From Trigonopsis variabilis (Eukaryota; Ascomycota; Trigonopsidomycetes; Trigonopsidales; Trigonopsidaceae), in NCBI GenBank assembly GCA_003707065.3, contig PPXM03000002.1, positions 1,488,001 to 1,552,000 of the forward strand: a DNA stretch of 64,000 bases, written 5' to 3'. A program made the position numbers and the translations under genes. The notes beneath the pieces were generated by a model, which was not told the origin of the DNA, made no database searches, and saw nothing but the letters and a program-made list of their open reading frames with translations. Shown piece after piece: positions 11,263-23,398 of this stretch (positions within the stretch are counted from its first letter, which is position 1; the number at the start of each line of letters is the position of its first letter).

Positions 11263-12915
11263 ATGAGAGATGAGGATGCACTTGGTGGCTACTTGAAGGT
11301 TTTAAGAAAGAGACTTGGAGTTACGCGAGCAGATCTAAGCCGATTTGGCCGAGCGGCCTTAGAAGAGGACGATCTTGAGGTCCTGGAATTACGGCGGCAA
11401 GAGATCTCGTTGATCATTGACATAAGAAAACATGAAAAGATAACCAAGAGACCAAGTACACCACCAGGGGAAGGTAATTCTTCTAAGAGGCCCAGAAAAG
11501 ATCAGGTTCTCGATTCTAACAGTGCGGGAGGTCGAACTGAATTCATGGTCGCCAGGTCTCCTTCGCCCGTGCGGGTACGGGAAACTAGGAAACTATCTCC
11601 CTTAGCCAGTAAAAATGAGAACGTGTCGATACAGAGACTGCCAGATGTCAAATCGACGGGCCCAAGTTTTGCAGAGCGATATGAGATGAATAAAATTCAG
11701 ACCAGAGAGAAGTTAGAGAAGAAGAAGATGAAAGAGTCATTAAGACGGCAGGGATTCAATCAGAGCTATGTCCGTGCCGAGCCAGAATCCGACAAGGCTC
11801 AGTGCACAGTCTCCGACTTTGACAAGGTCAGCGGTTTCTGGCTGTCTAGGCGTTATATTGACACAAGTACTGTCAAGGCAGAATTAACAGATATCAAGAG
11901 GTTCAGCGTGAAAAGTCTCTTCGCCGAGGTCCGTCCACCTGATTTTGAACCGCCGGACTATCCCAATTGGGTTTTATTCGCGGTTGTGGCCTCCGTGTCA
12001 GAACCAAAAGTGAGCCAGAATGGATCAAAATATATTGCTGTCACCCTGACTGATATGAGTATTAATATAAGTTTATTTATTTTTGGAAATGCTTTCAAAA
12101 AGTATTGGAAACTACGGATTGGTGATGTCTTGGCTATCTTGAATCCCGGGATAGCCAAAATTCGAGGTGATAACTCATTTCAGCTAAATCTGAGTGAGAG
12201 TAATGACGTGATAATGGAGATTGGAAGGTCAAGAGATATCAAGTTCTGCAAAGCCATGACCCAGAAGAATGTCCCGTGCCGAGCACCTCTGGATGGGACC
12301 AAGACGGAATACTGTGAATATCATTTGAATAATGGAATCAAGCGCAATTCTAAAGGCAGAATGGATATTCATTCCTCCTTGGGTCCTCCTGTGAATCGCA
12401 CTTTCCAGAGGCAATCTTTGATGAATCCTATAGGCTATGGCGGGAATAACGCGCAAGAGGAAAATTGTGTCATGGTCAGAAAGGGCAGTCATGGGTCAAA
12501 GACAATCATGGTTTCTAGAAATCAGCTATACGATGAGCATTTTGAAGATCTCCGACATCAAAGAAAGACTTCACATGACCGGAAGATCGAAATCTTGAAA
12601 AGAGAACAGTCTATCAGGAATTCGCTCAAGAAGTACCCTGGTGGACATTGCTTTAAGGGTATCGACTCTGATGACGAGTCTAAACTCTCAAACACCACTA
12701 CCAGTTCTCCTCCAAGGGTCTTTAATCCTTCTGCGATTCGTAAAATAGGCTACGATCCATCTAATCGTGAAACAAATGACGAAGAAAAGACAAAAGTGAA
12801 TCTGGACGAGTTTCAACTGTCGATATCTTCTGTCCGTCTTTCCAAGGAGAAGAAAAAGTTTCCGGTCGTGCCTGATGCCGATAATGATTCTGATGATGAT
12901 CTGGTTATTATATAG
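11263..12915 (+). CDS. MCM10: DNA replication initiation factor Mcm10
   Basis: A single exon of 550 aa, starting at the first in-frame ATG (11263); the open frame reaches 11158 without an ATG. Residues about 225-325 form the Mcm10 OB fold (VSGFWLSRRYIDTS through IRGDNSFQLNLSES). It is followed by the conserved zinc finger at about residues 329-355 (FCKAMTQKNVPC ... YCEYH, CCCH type). The tail is basic and contains KKYPGGHCFKGI. Mcm10 binds ssDNA, polymerase alpha and CMG helicase and is needed for helicase activation and elongation. The N-terminus has a charged stretch of SP-rich residues, likely kinase sites (inference). A C-terminal acidic run (DNDSDDDL) ends the protein. Confidence 0.93.
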   Translation: MRDEDALGGYLKVLRKRLGVTRADLSRFGRAALEEDDLEVLELRRQEISLIIDIRKHEKITKRPSTPPGEGNSSKRPRKDQVLDSNSAGGRTEFMVARSPSPVRVRETRKLSPLASKNENVSIQRLPDVKSTGPSFAERYEMNKIQTREKLEKKKMKESLRRQGFNQSYVRAEPESDKAQCTVSDFDKVSGFWLSRRYIDTSTVKAELTDIKRFSVKSLFAEVRPPDFEPPDYPNWVLFAVVASVSEPKVSQNGSKYIAVTLTDMSINISLFIFGNAFKKYWKLRIGDVLAILNPGIAKIRGDNSFQLNLSESNDVIMEIGRSRDIKFCKAMTQKNVPCRAPLDGTKTEYCEYHLNNGIKRNSKGRMDIHSSLGPPVNRTFQRQSLMNPIGYGGNNAQEENCVMVRKGSHGSKTIMVSRNQLYDEHFEDLRHQRKTSHDRKIEILKREQSIRNSLKKYPGGHCFKGIDSDDESKLSNTTTSSPPRVFNPSAIRKIGYDPSNRETNDEEKTKVNLDEFQLSISSVRLSKEKKKFPVVPDADNDSDDDLVII

Positions 12916-13533
12916 ACGATTTTCAATACTTGGGTAGCCAAAAGGCTCGAGTTTTCATTATTTGTCTTTTGGAAGCTGTTACGATAATACACTTACCCAC
13001 TTTCTCAGATGTAATGGGACAAAAAGGATTCTACAATAATAGGGAAGCAAGTGTTAAGAATGTTTTTCTTTCTGCATGCAAAAGTTCGAAGGTAATTATG
13101 GGTTATTTGCATCATGTCAAGTCTTCTTACTCAAAGGTTCTGGCTACCGCCTTGTCAAGATTGTCTGTAGAGTGCATGAGAATCAGAACATCCTGACTCC
13201 AACTAGTCAACATTCCTATGTCCTAATGAGAATCGTTTGAACTGCACAGACCAGTAATTAGTAGCCGTGTCCAATTATGACGCTTTGGGATGTAACGACC
13301 AGTAGAATAGGATTGCGCTTGCTCCTACATAATTTGCATTTATACAAAGTAATCATAGAATTTAAAATGCCGATAAGGCGCGTGATGCATCATGATCGTA
13401 GAGGCAAGTGACTTGTCAGACTGATGCAAGCATGGTTCGAATGACAAATGTGTTGCTGCGTTGCGAAGGGCAACACAACCGGTTAAAACAAACATTGTCA
13501 GGAGATAATTCCCTAGAGAATTAATACATTCCT
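12916..13533. other. Intergenic region MCM10 / NUM1
   Basis: The 618 nt hold the MCM10 3' end and the NUM1 promoter. An 88-codon ORF at 12930-13196 shows no family features. No repeats or RNA genes recognised. Confidence 0.45.
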
Positions 13534-16500
13534 ATGGCATCTGTCGATGCTCAAGAGGCTTTAAAAGCCCATTTGGAGGATGTCCGAAGGAGAATCGACT
13601 CTACTCGATTTCTGGAGCAGTCATTAAGTTCGATTGCCAAGGAAATGGAGAATCGGATAAGAGATAAAGACACTAGTAGTGATGTCGACGCGAAATTACG
13701 GGAACTGGAAAAAGAGTACAATGAGGTTTCTAATGAGACCATGAAGTTGATATCAAAACGGATGTCAGGCGATGAGAATGTGAGTAGGAAGACGCAAGAT
13801 CATGACGACTGACTTATTCTAGGATCATGATACCAAAGCTTCGCCGCGCAAAAAATCAAGGAGATTGTCACCTAAACGGCAACTGGACATTCAGTTTGCT
13901 ACTGATGTTGGGATGGTCTTACTGCAAGAATGCCGAAAATTGACAGGCCTTGTTTCCGAGTATGAGACTAAGATCGCCGAGAAAGATGCTAGTCTTGAAG
14001 AACTAAAAACTCAAAATGAAGGGCTTGATAGCAAAATCAAAGAAATAGATGCCAAAAACGAGCAGTTCCGCGAGGAAAATTGGAATCTAGAGTACCAGGT
14101 GGACGAAATATCAAACTCGAAGGCCGAAGTTGAGGCCAAATTCCAGAAGCTACAAAACGAATTAGAACAATTTAAAGAGACACAGTCGTCGCAACTCGAA
14201 ACTATCGAAGAAATGAAGAGCCGCGAGGAAGAAACCATGAAAGAATTGGAAAATGCTAAAACTCGACAATCCTCGCAATACATATCCATTGAGAAAGCTT
14301 ATGTTGCTCTTCAAAATGATTACAGTCAAATGCAGGGGCTGCTAAAGGAGATGGAGGCAGAACTGGAGAAACAGAGAGATTTAGCTCAACAAGCTCCATC
14401 AGCTGAGCAAACTAGCGTACTCGACGACTCAGTATTTGATGATAATAATGATGGTGCTGCTTCACCGGACTTTTTGTCACCATTACAGTCTCCTGTGAAA
14501 AATACTCCTGCTCGTAATCGAGCTCTTGAAAGCGAAACGATGCAGTCGACCCTCAGTCATGCCCATCGAATGATTGCCAATCTAAGAGGAAACGTTCATC
14601 GAGAGAAGACCGAGAAGTTGGAGCTTCGAAAGCAGCTCGCTGAGGCTACCAAGAAAATCGAACAGCTTCGAAATGCCCAAAAATCTATAAAGCAACGCCG
14701 TCCAAAGTCAGGCTCAGCTGCTCCACGTGATGGTAAATTCAAGTCCTCCTCCGGTCACACTAGTGTGAGCTTGCTTACCGATGACGAAGACTATACAGGT
14801 GGTGGTTGGGAGCCATATGATGGGACTCCTGACCACCGAGCGGAAGAGAGCTCAAGTGACCAATTCCTTACTGCTAATGAGCATGAATCAAATACTGAGC
14901 ATGAACCAGACTCTCCTACGGGAACTTTGATTCTTGAGTCTGAAGATAATTTCAGCTCTCTCAGTGGGGATGACACAGAAACGGAAGCAGGCATGGTCAC
15001 TGCCTCAGGTGGAAGCGAATCAGAATATACCCCTCGCCCTAGCCTTAGTGCTCCAAGAGTCAGTTCGATGATCCTTGACGATGTTGACTTAGCTCATCCC
15101 TCTGCATCTCCGACTCGACAAGTTTCACGCAAGAACCGACAAAGCCTTATGGATGAACTAGTAGACAATCCTCAAACACTGGCACAACCTACGTTTGTAT
15201 CAAAGGAGCAGGTTGTTAAGGCTGCTGAAACATATGAACTTGCTGCTATTCCAAAGCAGGAACTCGACCAGCTTAAGAGGAGCTCTCCTCATTCACTCGA
15301 AGAGTTGGAGAATATCGCTAATAACTACGATGCCACAGTGCTTAAAACTTCCCTATTTAAGGAGCTGAACGACAAAGCCAATCGCTTATCCTCAGCCGAT
15401 GCTATTAAGAGTGCTGCTGGAGCATTGGGATTAGCCGTCCTTACCCAATCGATGTTCTCGGATCTCTCATCCCGGCCCGCCATTTATGCACCAAGTCGTG
15501 ATGACATTATAAACCATTCTGCTGGTTTTGGGTTGGTATCTATTCCTAAGGGACAGTATGAGGAGCTTCAGCGTCGACCTACAGTATATAATCCCAACCA
15601 GGACGAAGTTATTGCTGCCGCTGAAAATTTCGGATTGAAAGCCATCCCATTAACTGACTATCAAGAACTAGCTAGTCGTCCAAAAGAATACAGGCCTTCA
15701 AAAGAAGAAATTGTTTCTCATGCTGAGGCCCAAGACTTGAGTGCTATTCCTAAATCTGAGTACGAGGAGTTGAAATTAAGGCCAACTAAATACGAGCCTA
15801 CCAACGAGCTTCTTGTTGCACATGCATCCTCTCTTGGACAAAAGGTCATACCAGAATCTGAGTATGAAGAACTGCGGTCACGTCCTATAAAATATCAGCC
15901 AACTTCGGATGAAATCACTACTGATGCAGAGGCTAAAGGATTGAAAGTCATTCCAGCTGATAAATATACGGAATTAGTTTCGAGGCCCACAGAGTATACT
16001 CCTAGTAAAGATGAAGTTATACAACATTCCGAAGCCCATGGTTTGAAGGCTATTCCTTCTGAAGAATACCAGGACTTAACAGCACGTCCCATAAAATATG
16101 AGCCCACTAAGGAAGAACTCATAGAACACTCTGAGAGCCAGGGACTGAAGCCGATCTCGATTGCAGAATATCAGGAGTTATCAGCCCGTCCTAAGGAATA
16201 CAAGCCAACTAAAGAAGAAGTCGTACAACATTCCGAAAACCATGGACTCATTGCTATTCCTGTTGGAGACTATGAAGAATTATCCTCGCGTCCTAAAGAG
16301 TATTCTCCCTCTGAGGAAGAGATTGTGCAACATGCCGAAGCCCATGGGCTCAAAGCTATACCTACTGAAGAGCACTTAGAACTATCTTCTCGTCCCACTC
16401 AATATCTCCCTACCGAGGAAGAAATCAGAGAACATTCTTCCGCTAAAGGGCTCGTGCCTATCCCCGTCAAGGAATATGAAGAACTGACTTCACGTCCGAA

Positions 16501-19500
16501 AGAGCATATACCTACGAAGGAAGAAATCGTAAAACATGCAGAAAACCATGACCTAAAAGCTATATCAGCAGAGGAGTTTGAACAGTTATCATCACGTCCT
16601 ATCGAATATAATCCAACCAAGGAGGAAGTTATAGCTCATTCAGAAAATCATGGATTAAAGGCTGTTCCTGCAGAACACTATGAGGAATTGGCCGCGAGAC
16701 CGAGCGAATATGCTCCCAGTAAGGAGGAAGTTATAGCTCATTCAGAAATTCATGGATTAAAGGCTGTTCCTGCAGAACACTACGAGGAATTGGCCGCGAG
16801 ACCGAGCGAATATGCGCCCAGTAAGGAGGAAGTTATAGCTCATTCAGAAAATCATGGATTAAAGGCTGTTCCTGCAGAACACTATGAGGAATTGGCCGCG
16901 AGACCGAGCGAATATGCTCCCAGTAAGGAGGAAGTTATAGCTCATTCAGAAATTCATGGATTAAAGGCTGTTCCTGCAGAACACTACGAGGAATTGGCCG
17001 CGAGACCGAGCGAATATGCGCCCAGTAAGGAGGAAGTTATAGCTCATTCAGAAAATCATGGACTAAAGGCTGTTCCTGCAGAACACTATGAGGAATTGGC
17101 CGCGAGACCGAGCGAATATGCTCCCACTAAGGATGAGGTTATAAGACGATCTGAGAGTTTTGGACTCAAGGCTATACCAGTAACCGAATACGAAGAACTA
17201 TCCAAAATGGCTTTGAAACCATCCAAAGAAGCAATTGTGGATAACGCGCCTTCTTTTGGTCTTCGGGCTATATCTGAAAGCGAGTATAACGAATTAATCA
17301 ACCGTCCAGTGGAATACAAACCTTCTAAAGAGGATATCAGTACTACAGCAACACTGTTCGGGCTTGTGGCTATTCCGACAGCTGAATTTGCCTCGCTTTC
17401 GGCAAGACCCACCAAATATGTACCTACTATCGGCGAGCTTGCTCAGGAAGCTTCAGCGCATGGGTTGAAGACGATCCCTGTTGACGAATATGATACACTG
17501 ACCGCGCGCTCTGAAGGATATAACCCTACAAAGGAAGAGATTGTTAAGAAGGCGCAATCGTTTGGACTGGCGTCTATTCCTATTGATCGGTACGAAGAAC
17601 TGGTTACTAGACCACCCTCTGAGTTGTCCAAAGAGGAACTTACATCACTAGCAGAGGCTCAAGGGCTTTCGATCATACCAAAAGGAGAGTATAAGAAACT
17701 TACAGAGCCTCCATCTAAAGAAGATACGATATCTCAAGCCGAATCTCTTGGGTTCAAGGCTGTTTTGCTCGATCATTACAATGATTTGATTTTCAGGGCG
17801 AACGAATCTATTAATGGCAAAGATATATTAGATCAACTTAAAGAACATGAATTGACTTTGCTTCCGAAAGATTTATACTACAAGATTAATGATCGTTTGG
17901 ATTCAAAGGGCTCAAGTGATGAAGTAAAGCCTTGTAAAGTTCTTCATGAGGACGCCTTGGAACATATTGCAGGCTGCGGGCTTCAAATTGTCTCCAAGAA
18001 TGTAGTTGACAGGCTACTTGGATTATGGACAGTTATTCCCATGACTGAATATAAAGAACTCAAGTCTTCATCCCAGCCTACGGAGAATGATGTCAGAGAG
18101 GCTGCGAAGAAGTACTCACTGGTTGCTATTGATATGAAGACGTATGAAGAACTTGTGAAAGTAAAAGAGAGCGCGGAAGGGTCAGATTTGTCTAAGAAAG
18201 AGTCAACGAAAGTGGGTGAACAGACCATTCACACCACAAGCCAGTCTCAGGAGACGTCAAATGGAAGCTCGCAGACTGTCGAATATCCAGAGTCTGAAAA
18301 TAATAGCAAGGAATCGGCTCCGTCTGCCTTACCTGTTTTTTCCAAGGTTGCCAATAAGGAAGAGTTGGGCCAGGAAGAGAAAAATATGGGACAGAAAGTT
18401 ACATCTGAGGAGGAGCATGATAAGCTGGTATCTGAAAAGCAACCTCCTGTATGGTCAAAGGAGGAATTAAAGTCTGCCGCTGAATCATTGGGACTGATCA
18501 CGATTGAATCAAAGGCTTACGACGAATTGAAAGCGAAAGCTCGAGATAACCGTCGCTCGCCTACTGAATTGAAAGCTGCTGCCCTTGCTCAGGGACTCAT
18601 TGTTATCCCCAACGACGAATATAATGATCTCCTTCATACTAAGGAGTTACTTCAGGAGCAGATGCTGAACAAGCCTTCGAGGCTTAGTCGCATCGCTGAA
18701 GGTCAAATTGACGATATTGGATCTGACTTTGCCACGACGTCTGGATCTGGTGAATTGTCCACCGACGAAGGTAAACGGAAAGAAACTAGTAATGCACGAT
18801 TATCAATGGGGCCTCCTGGTTCGTTATCAGTTCAACGATTACGAGACACACAAAGCAATATTAGTCGAGGATCTTCAATAACATCATCTTTAGATTCTTA
18901 TCGATCGTCTAGAAGTGCATCCGTTGCGGCTAGACATGGACTCGTCTCTCCTGCTTCTCCGGCACGGGCATCTGAGTTCCCCGAAGCGGTTGCCAGAGAG
19001 ATTTCGCAAGTTATGGTCGGAGAATATCTGTACAAATACACTCGATCTTTTGGAGGACGCACATTCTCGAGTTCACGGCATCGACGCTATGTGTGGGTGA
19101 ATCCCTACAATCGAACAATTAGCTGGGCAGTCCACAGCCCCAGTACCTCAAAAGGAGACATTCGATCGAAATCGGCTTATATAGTCAGTATTGATTCTGT
19201 CGAAGACGATAACCCGATTCCAGCTGGACTATATGACCAAACTCTGATCGTCAAGTGTTCAACAAGGGTTTTGAGACTGACCTCTTACTCCAAATCACGC
19301 CATGATCTATGGCTATCGGCTCTTCAATTCTTGACTAGGAGACAACAGACTGTATCGCGAATGATTAGTAGTGACATGGCATCCAGGGTGCAACAATCGC
19401 TCGGAGAAGGGGTTCCTCTCCATGGCTCAGTTAGTCCTACTGTCGTGGCCTCAGTCTCTGGGTCTGTAAGGCGATCAAATTCTCAGGCTCAGTCATCGAA

Positions 19501-19891
19501 ACTCAAAAATGAACGGAACAAGGAGAATGCTGTACCTCCATTGACAGAGACTGTATCCGAGGAACCCTCAGTAGCAGGTGCGCCTGATATGAGCGTTTCA
19601 AACCGTGGTTCTGTTAATCGATTGTCAAGTTTCTTTAGACCTCCAAGTGCTTTGATTGCTTCGCCTTCGACAAGCCCTTTGGTGGTTGATTCCCCTCAGG
19701 TGCCACAAGGAGAATCGAGCTCAAGAGGTGACGTTGGAAGTCGTGGACACCGACATACGGATTCGTTACGACCAATCTTTGATCCCATGATGAATTCGGA
19801 ATTGCAGAAATTCGAAGGAATGAGAGATGTCCGGACGTGTTGTGATGGCAAGCATAATATCTCAGATTTAAACCACAATCACCACCATTAG
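13534..19891 (+). CDS. NUM1: Num1/ApsA-type cortical anchor with coiled coil, 34-residue repeats and PH domain
   Basis: Exons 13534-13779 and 13823-19891 (43-nt intron ending CTGACTTATTCTAG) give 2104 aa. Residues 1 to about 260 are strongly coiled-coil; 300-530 are acidic and Ser/Thr-rich. From about 535 to 1690 the chain is a run of roughly 30 degenerate 34-residue units of the form P-(S/T)-K-E-E-(I/V)-x-x-H-(S/A)-E-x-x-G-L-K-A-(I/V)-P-x-x-x-Y-E-E-L-x-x-R-P-x-E-Y. Five central units are almost identical in DNA (see repeat entry). Residues about 1808-1935 form the Mcp5/Num1-type PH domain (EYLYKYTR, RRYVWVNPYNRTISW), which binds plasma-membrane phosphoinositide. Num1, ApsA and Mcp5 tether dynein and mitochondria to the cell cortex. 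A basic, Ser-rich tail follows. Confidence 0.9.
16625..17134 (+). repeat. Five near-identical 102-bp units within NUM1, arranged A-B-A-B-A
   Basis: Units begin at 16625, 16727, 16829, 16931 and 17033. They alternate between two types differing at three sites (AATCAT versus ATTCAT, TATGAG versus TACGAG, GCTCCC versus GCGCCC). The A and B copies are repeated without change apart from one T-to-C difference near the start of the last A unit and changes at its end. The true recent duplication unit is therefore a 204-bp dimer. Each 102-bp unit encodes one 34-residue repeat. Confidence 0.95.
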
Positions 19892-20217
19892 CAGCACCAT
19901 GGAATGAATGGGCTGGATTGCGAGATGGAAGCGAGATGGAAACGAGATGGAAACGGAATAGCTATTTTGAATGTTGTGAAGTATGGAAAGGTTTTTGTTT
20001 AGTTAGAACTTTTTTTTGGGTTGATGAATGCGTAGACTTGCGTAGATGATCCATTAGGAGCGCTCATTTCTAGCAGGCGTAGTATACGTAGTCAATCGTG
20101 AGACTACAAAAACATGAGGACATTCAAGATAGTCATTCAATATGGTCTGATACAGGTGCAAATGCTATATGAAAGAGGTCATTATGGTGGCATGGATAAG
20201 CTGGAGATAAGATGCTC
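19892..20217. other. Convergent 3' region, NUM1 / J-protein gene
   Basis: The 326-nt spacer lies between two stop codons. It contains a small tandem repeat at 19921-19953, three copies of an 11-nt unit CGAGATGGAAA (last base of the first copy G). Otherwise nothing seen. Confidence 0.6.
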
Positions 20218-20853
20218 TTACCCAGTAACACTCTTGGAGACCAACTTAATCAACTGGGCTATTAAGGCGGCTCGTTGGGCATGAGGAAGACCGAGAAAAG
20301 TCTCGTAGACGCTTTTTCCATGTCTATCTCTAATCTTGCCAAGAGCTGAACCAGCAACACCTCCTGCGAGAGCGCCAGGAACGTTAGCCACGATGAACCC
20401 CAAAGCGGCACCGCTCATTCCTCCAAGGATAGAAAAGAAGGATGAATGAGAAGTAGCCTCTTCATCTAATCCATTCTCATGTAACATGTCTTCAAAAGCC
20501 TTTGAGAACTGGTCATGAGTATATGTTTTCTGCTCTTCTTCAGGAACGGACTCGAAGGTGTTTGATTGATTGTAAGACTTGCGTCGTTTGGGATCGGAAA
20601 GGACCTAAAGTCAGAAAAAAAAATCGCCCCAGTGTAGCTCACATAGTAGGCATCATTCACCTGTTGGAACCGTTTGGTAGCTTGCTTAGCCTCATCAGTA
20701 TTGGGAGGAAATCGATCGGGATGGGTAGCCAAAGCTGCTCTGAGAGAGTCAGGCTCGCGCACTTAGAAGATGTACTTACTTGCGGTACGCTTTCTTGATT
20801 TCCTCGTCAGACGCGGTCCGCGGTACTCCAAGAAGCTTATAGTAGTCGGACAT
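20218..20853 (-). CDS. Small J-domain protein with glycine-zipper C-terminus
   Basis: Three exons, 20853-20780, 20739-20643 and 20604-20218, give 185 aa; introns are 40 and 38 nt. The J domain occupies residues 1 to about 70 (SDYYKLLGVPRTASDEEIKKAYR, HPD in ATHPDRFP, then VLSDPKRRKSYN), with the HPD triad intact. So it should stimulate an Hsp70 ATPase. Residues about 105-135 are a glycine/alanine-rich hydrophobic stretch with repeated GxxxG spacing (GGMSGAALGFIV, GALAGGVAGSALG), which looks like one membrane hairpin or a glycine zipper. There is no zinc-finger or substrate-binding CTD, so it is a class C J-protein. I do not recognise the exact orthologue. Its membrane, possibly mitochondrial or ER, is not decided by the sequence. 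Confidence 0.8.
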
Positions 20854-21318
20854 GAGTGGCTGATCGATTAGATTATCCCAGTTGGGATTTTGACTGTAAC
20901 GCTATCGACGCGCAGAAAAAGAGAGCGCGAGCCTCGTGGAGGCTCGCGTCTTTATCAGATAGCAACGCAGACAACCAACCTAGAGTTGATCATATTGTTA
21001 ACTGAGATTAAAAGAGCTGTTTAAGGTTTAAAGTGTTGATAGGGAACATCTTACGGAACCGTAAAAGTAGAATAGGCAAATCTCGGGACGGCCTTCTACT
21101 GGTTTTATTGATTATGTACTGTCTTAGTTCTTAACCATTCCATGTAATTAGCAAAATGAACTGCTGATGGGAAGAGTCCTTCATCGTATCTCAGCGAGTA
21201 TAGGATTTCTGCAATGGTCTGCAGAGACATTTACTCCTCTTGGGAGAATACAAGCGTTACACGCTACTAAGAAATCAACGTGGTCTTTGACAGCCAAACA
21301 ACGTCTGCGCAGACTGTG
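20854..21318. other. Divergent intergenic region, J-protein / CDF transporter
   Basis: The 465 nt hold two promoters and contain the inverted repeat GCGAGCCTC/GAGGCTCGC near 20928-20950, a perfect 9-nt stem with a short loop. An alternative upstream GTG-start extension of the CDF frame (21280) lacks an ATG. No RNA gene recognised. Confidence 0.45.
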
Positions 21319-22917
21319 ATGCAAGATGAAAGAGTTAACGGATATGGGGCAGAAGATGTGGAGAACCAATCAATTGCAATCTCTGAACGATCAGAGAATT
21401 TTATCCCCCTTTATATGTCGAGTCACCCTGCCACTCCTGTTCCGAGAAGACCTTCGGTGTACTATCAGTATTTCCAAGATGCGCTGAGCTCCAGTACTAT
21501 GAATCTCGAGCGATTCTCTGAGTTTAGTCATATGAGACCTAAACTTTTATTGGGCAAACGAATCCCAATCGAATGGTCCAAGCTTTTAAAATCCGACGAG
21601 GAGCTGGCCGCAATGCCTAGGAAGCTACGAGATTATTATCGAGACCAAAACGACTTGATTTCTAGGTTCAATGAGGTAGACATGCTACTAGAGTCAGATA
21701 TTCCGAGGAATATGCTGGACAACTATTACAGCCAACAGTCTAGCGTTCGCCGTCACCATACCCCCGCCAATATCGACTCAGAAATTTCTCCATTATTAGG
21801 TTATGACGCTTCCAAGGCTCTCGAAATCGTGAAGTTTGCTATCCTCGTCAATTTCACCCTAAATCTGTAAGAGGATGCTTGTGATTTGTTGTCTGACAAT
21901 CAGATTCCTACTGGCTGGCAAGGTTTTAGTTGTCTATTTGACCAACTCTTTATCGATTGTGGCATCACTGGTAGATTCCGCGCTTGACTTTTTATCTACA
22001 GCTATCATATGGGTCAGCTCGAGGTAGCTTTTAGTTTATAGGAGACTCGATCTAACGTCAGAATGATTGAGCATCGTCCACCTTCTGTTCGAGAATTATG
22101 TGAGATTGCTTGCTTTAAGAATCCTAATATTAGATCCGGTTGGAAAGTCACGCCTAGAGCCTATAGGAGTCTTGCTCTTCTCTGTTATCATCATTGTCTC
22201 GTTCATTCAAGTTGCTGTCGGTTCAATCAAGGCGCTTTTGTCTGATAGCGGGACAGTCATCAATCTTGGGCTCTCAGCTATTGCAATCATGGTTTTGACT
22301 ATAGTTACCAAAGTTGCCGCTTACCTGTGGTGTCGGAGTATTAAAACTAGTGCAGTTGAAGCTCTTGCTCAAGATGCTCTCACTGACGTCATTTTCAAGT
22401 ACGTTTTGAATGACAGAAAAGGCTAATTGTAGCACTTTCTCCATAATATTTCCGCTGCTAGGAGTTGCATTTAATATATGGTGGTTGGACGCTCTTGGAG
22501 CGTTGCTGATCTCAATCTACATCATTGTCTCCTGGTCGGCAACGTAAGTAGATTGGCGTTGCCTTATTAATCCTAGCGCTCTTGGACAGATCAGCCATTT
22601 AACCGGCGCTGCTGGTGGAAAAGAAGATAATCAAGTCATTCTCTATCTTTGCATCCGGTTTGCGGAAATCATCCGTCAAGTCACAGCCCTAAAGACATAC
22701 TATACTGGCGATCGCTTAACCGTTGAGGTCGATATTCTCCTGGATGAGGGCACCAGCCTACGGGACAGTCATGACATAGGCGAGGCCCTCCAGTATGCCA
22801 TCGAAGTGCTCCCTTTTGTCGAGCGCGCTTTTGTTCATATGGAGTAAGTTCAGTTGATCTAATCAAACTGACCAAAGCTACCAAGCTAACAACTATCCTG
22901 GACACCTTCAAAGATGA
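21319..22917 (+). CDS. Cation diffusion facilitator, manganese type
   Basis: Seven exons (21319-21866, 21904-22023, 22062-22099, 22134-22398, 22433-22543, 22577-22843, 22878-22917), split by six introns of 33-38 nt, give 462 aa. The N-terminal 150 residues are hydrophilic and end with the block YYRDQNDLISRFNEVDMLL common to fungal Mn-type CDF proteins. The transmembrane part has DSALD in helix 2 and DALTD in helix 5. Both are DxxxD, the metal site typical of Mn-CDFs rather than the HxxxD of zinc transporters. The cytosolic C-terminal domain has TVEVDILLDE. PVGKSRLEP precedes helix 3. It probably exports Mn2+ into an organelle or out of the cell. Start chosen as first in-frame ATG; an upstream exon is possible. 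Confidence 0.85.
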
Positions 22918-23398
22918 TTCTACTCTAAGCGTTATCTTATACTCTGTCACTATGGCTGGTTTGACTACTAGGCTCTTGTAATTCTAATTCTGTATGATAG
23001 TGTATTATCAAAGTCAATGACTTGTTCTTCACAGACAAAGGAAACCGACAGACTCATTCTCAAGCACTTGTAGAAAGTTGATCATGCACTTGACTTTTTA
23101 CTTTCAGAGCACACATGTCGTCTTGCGATCTTTAATCGTGTCCACATGCACAAGCGAAGCACGAATAAAACTGCTCTTAATTACACTGCTGTCTCTGTAA
23201 GAGACAAAAATTATAGTTGTTGGCTACAATTTATAATTGCTAGCTGCTATCATCTGCAGCTAACCGTTGTTTGCAGTGAGCACCTTCGGCGCATTTAACG
23301 TTGTCCAGGCTGACGCCAACTTATGGCCTGAGCCAATGGATGTGCGACGTAAACGAGTGGAGTTGTAACTTGACGGAGCAGTCTAGAAAGGATAGTTT
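22918..23398. other. Intergenic region CDF / aminopeptidase
   Basis: The 481-nt spacer upstream of the aminopeptidase contains only AT-rich and mixed sequence. No ORF, repeat or RNA gene supported. Confidence 0.45.

Noticed and set aside
16625-17134. Direct repeats that might suggest a CRISPR array or satellite
   Set aside because: The repeats have no spacers and stay in the NUM1 reading frame with a 34-residue period.
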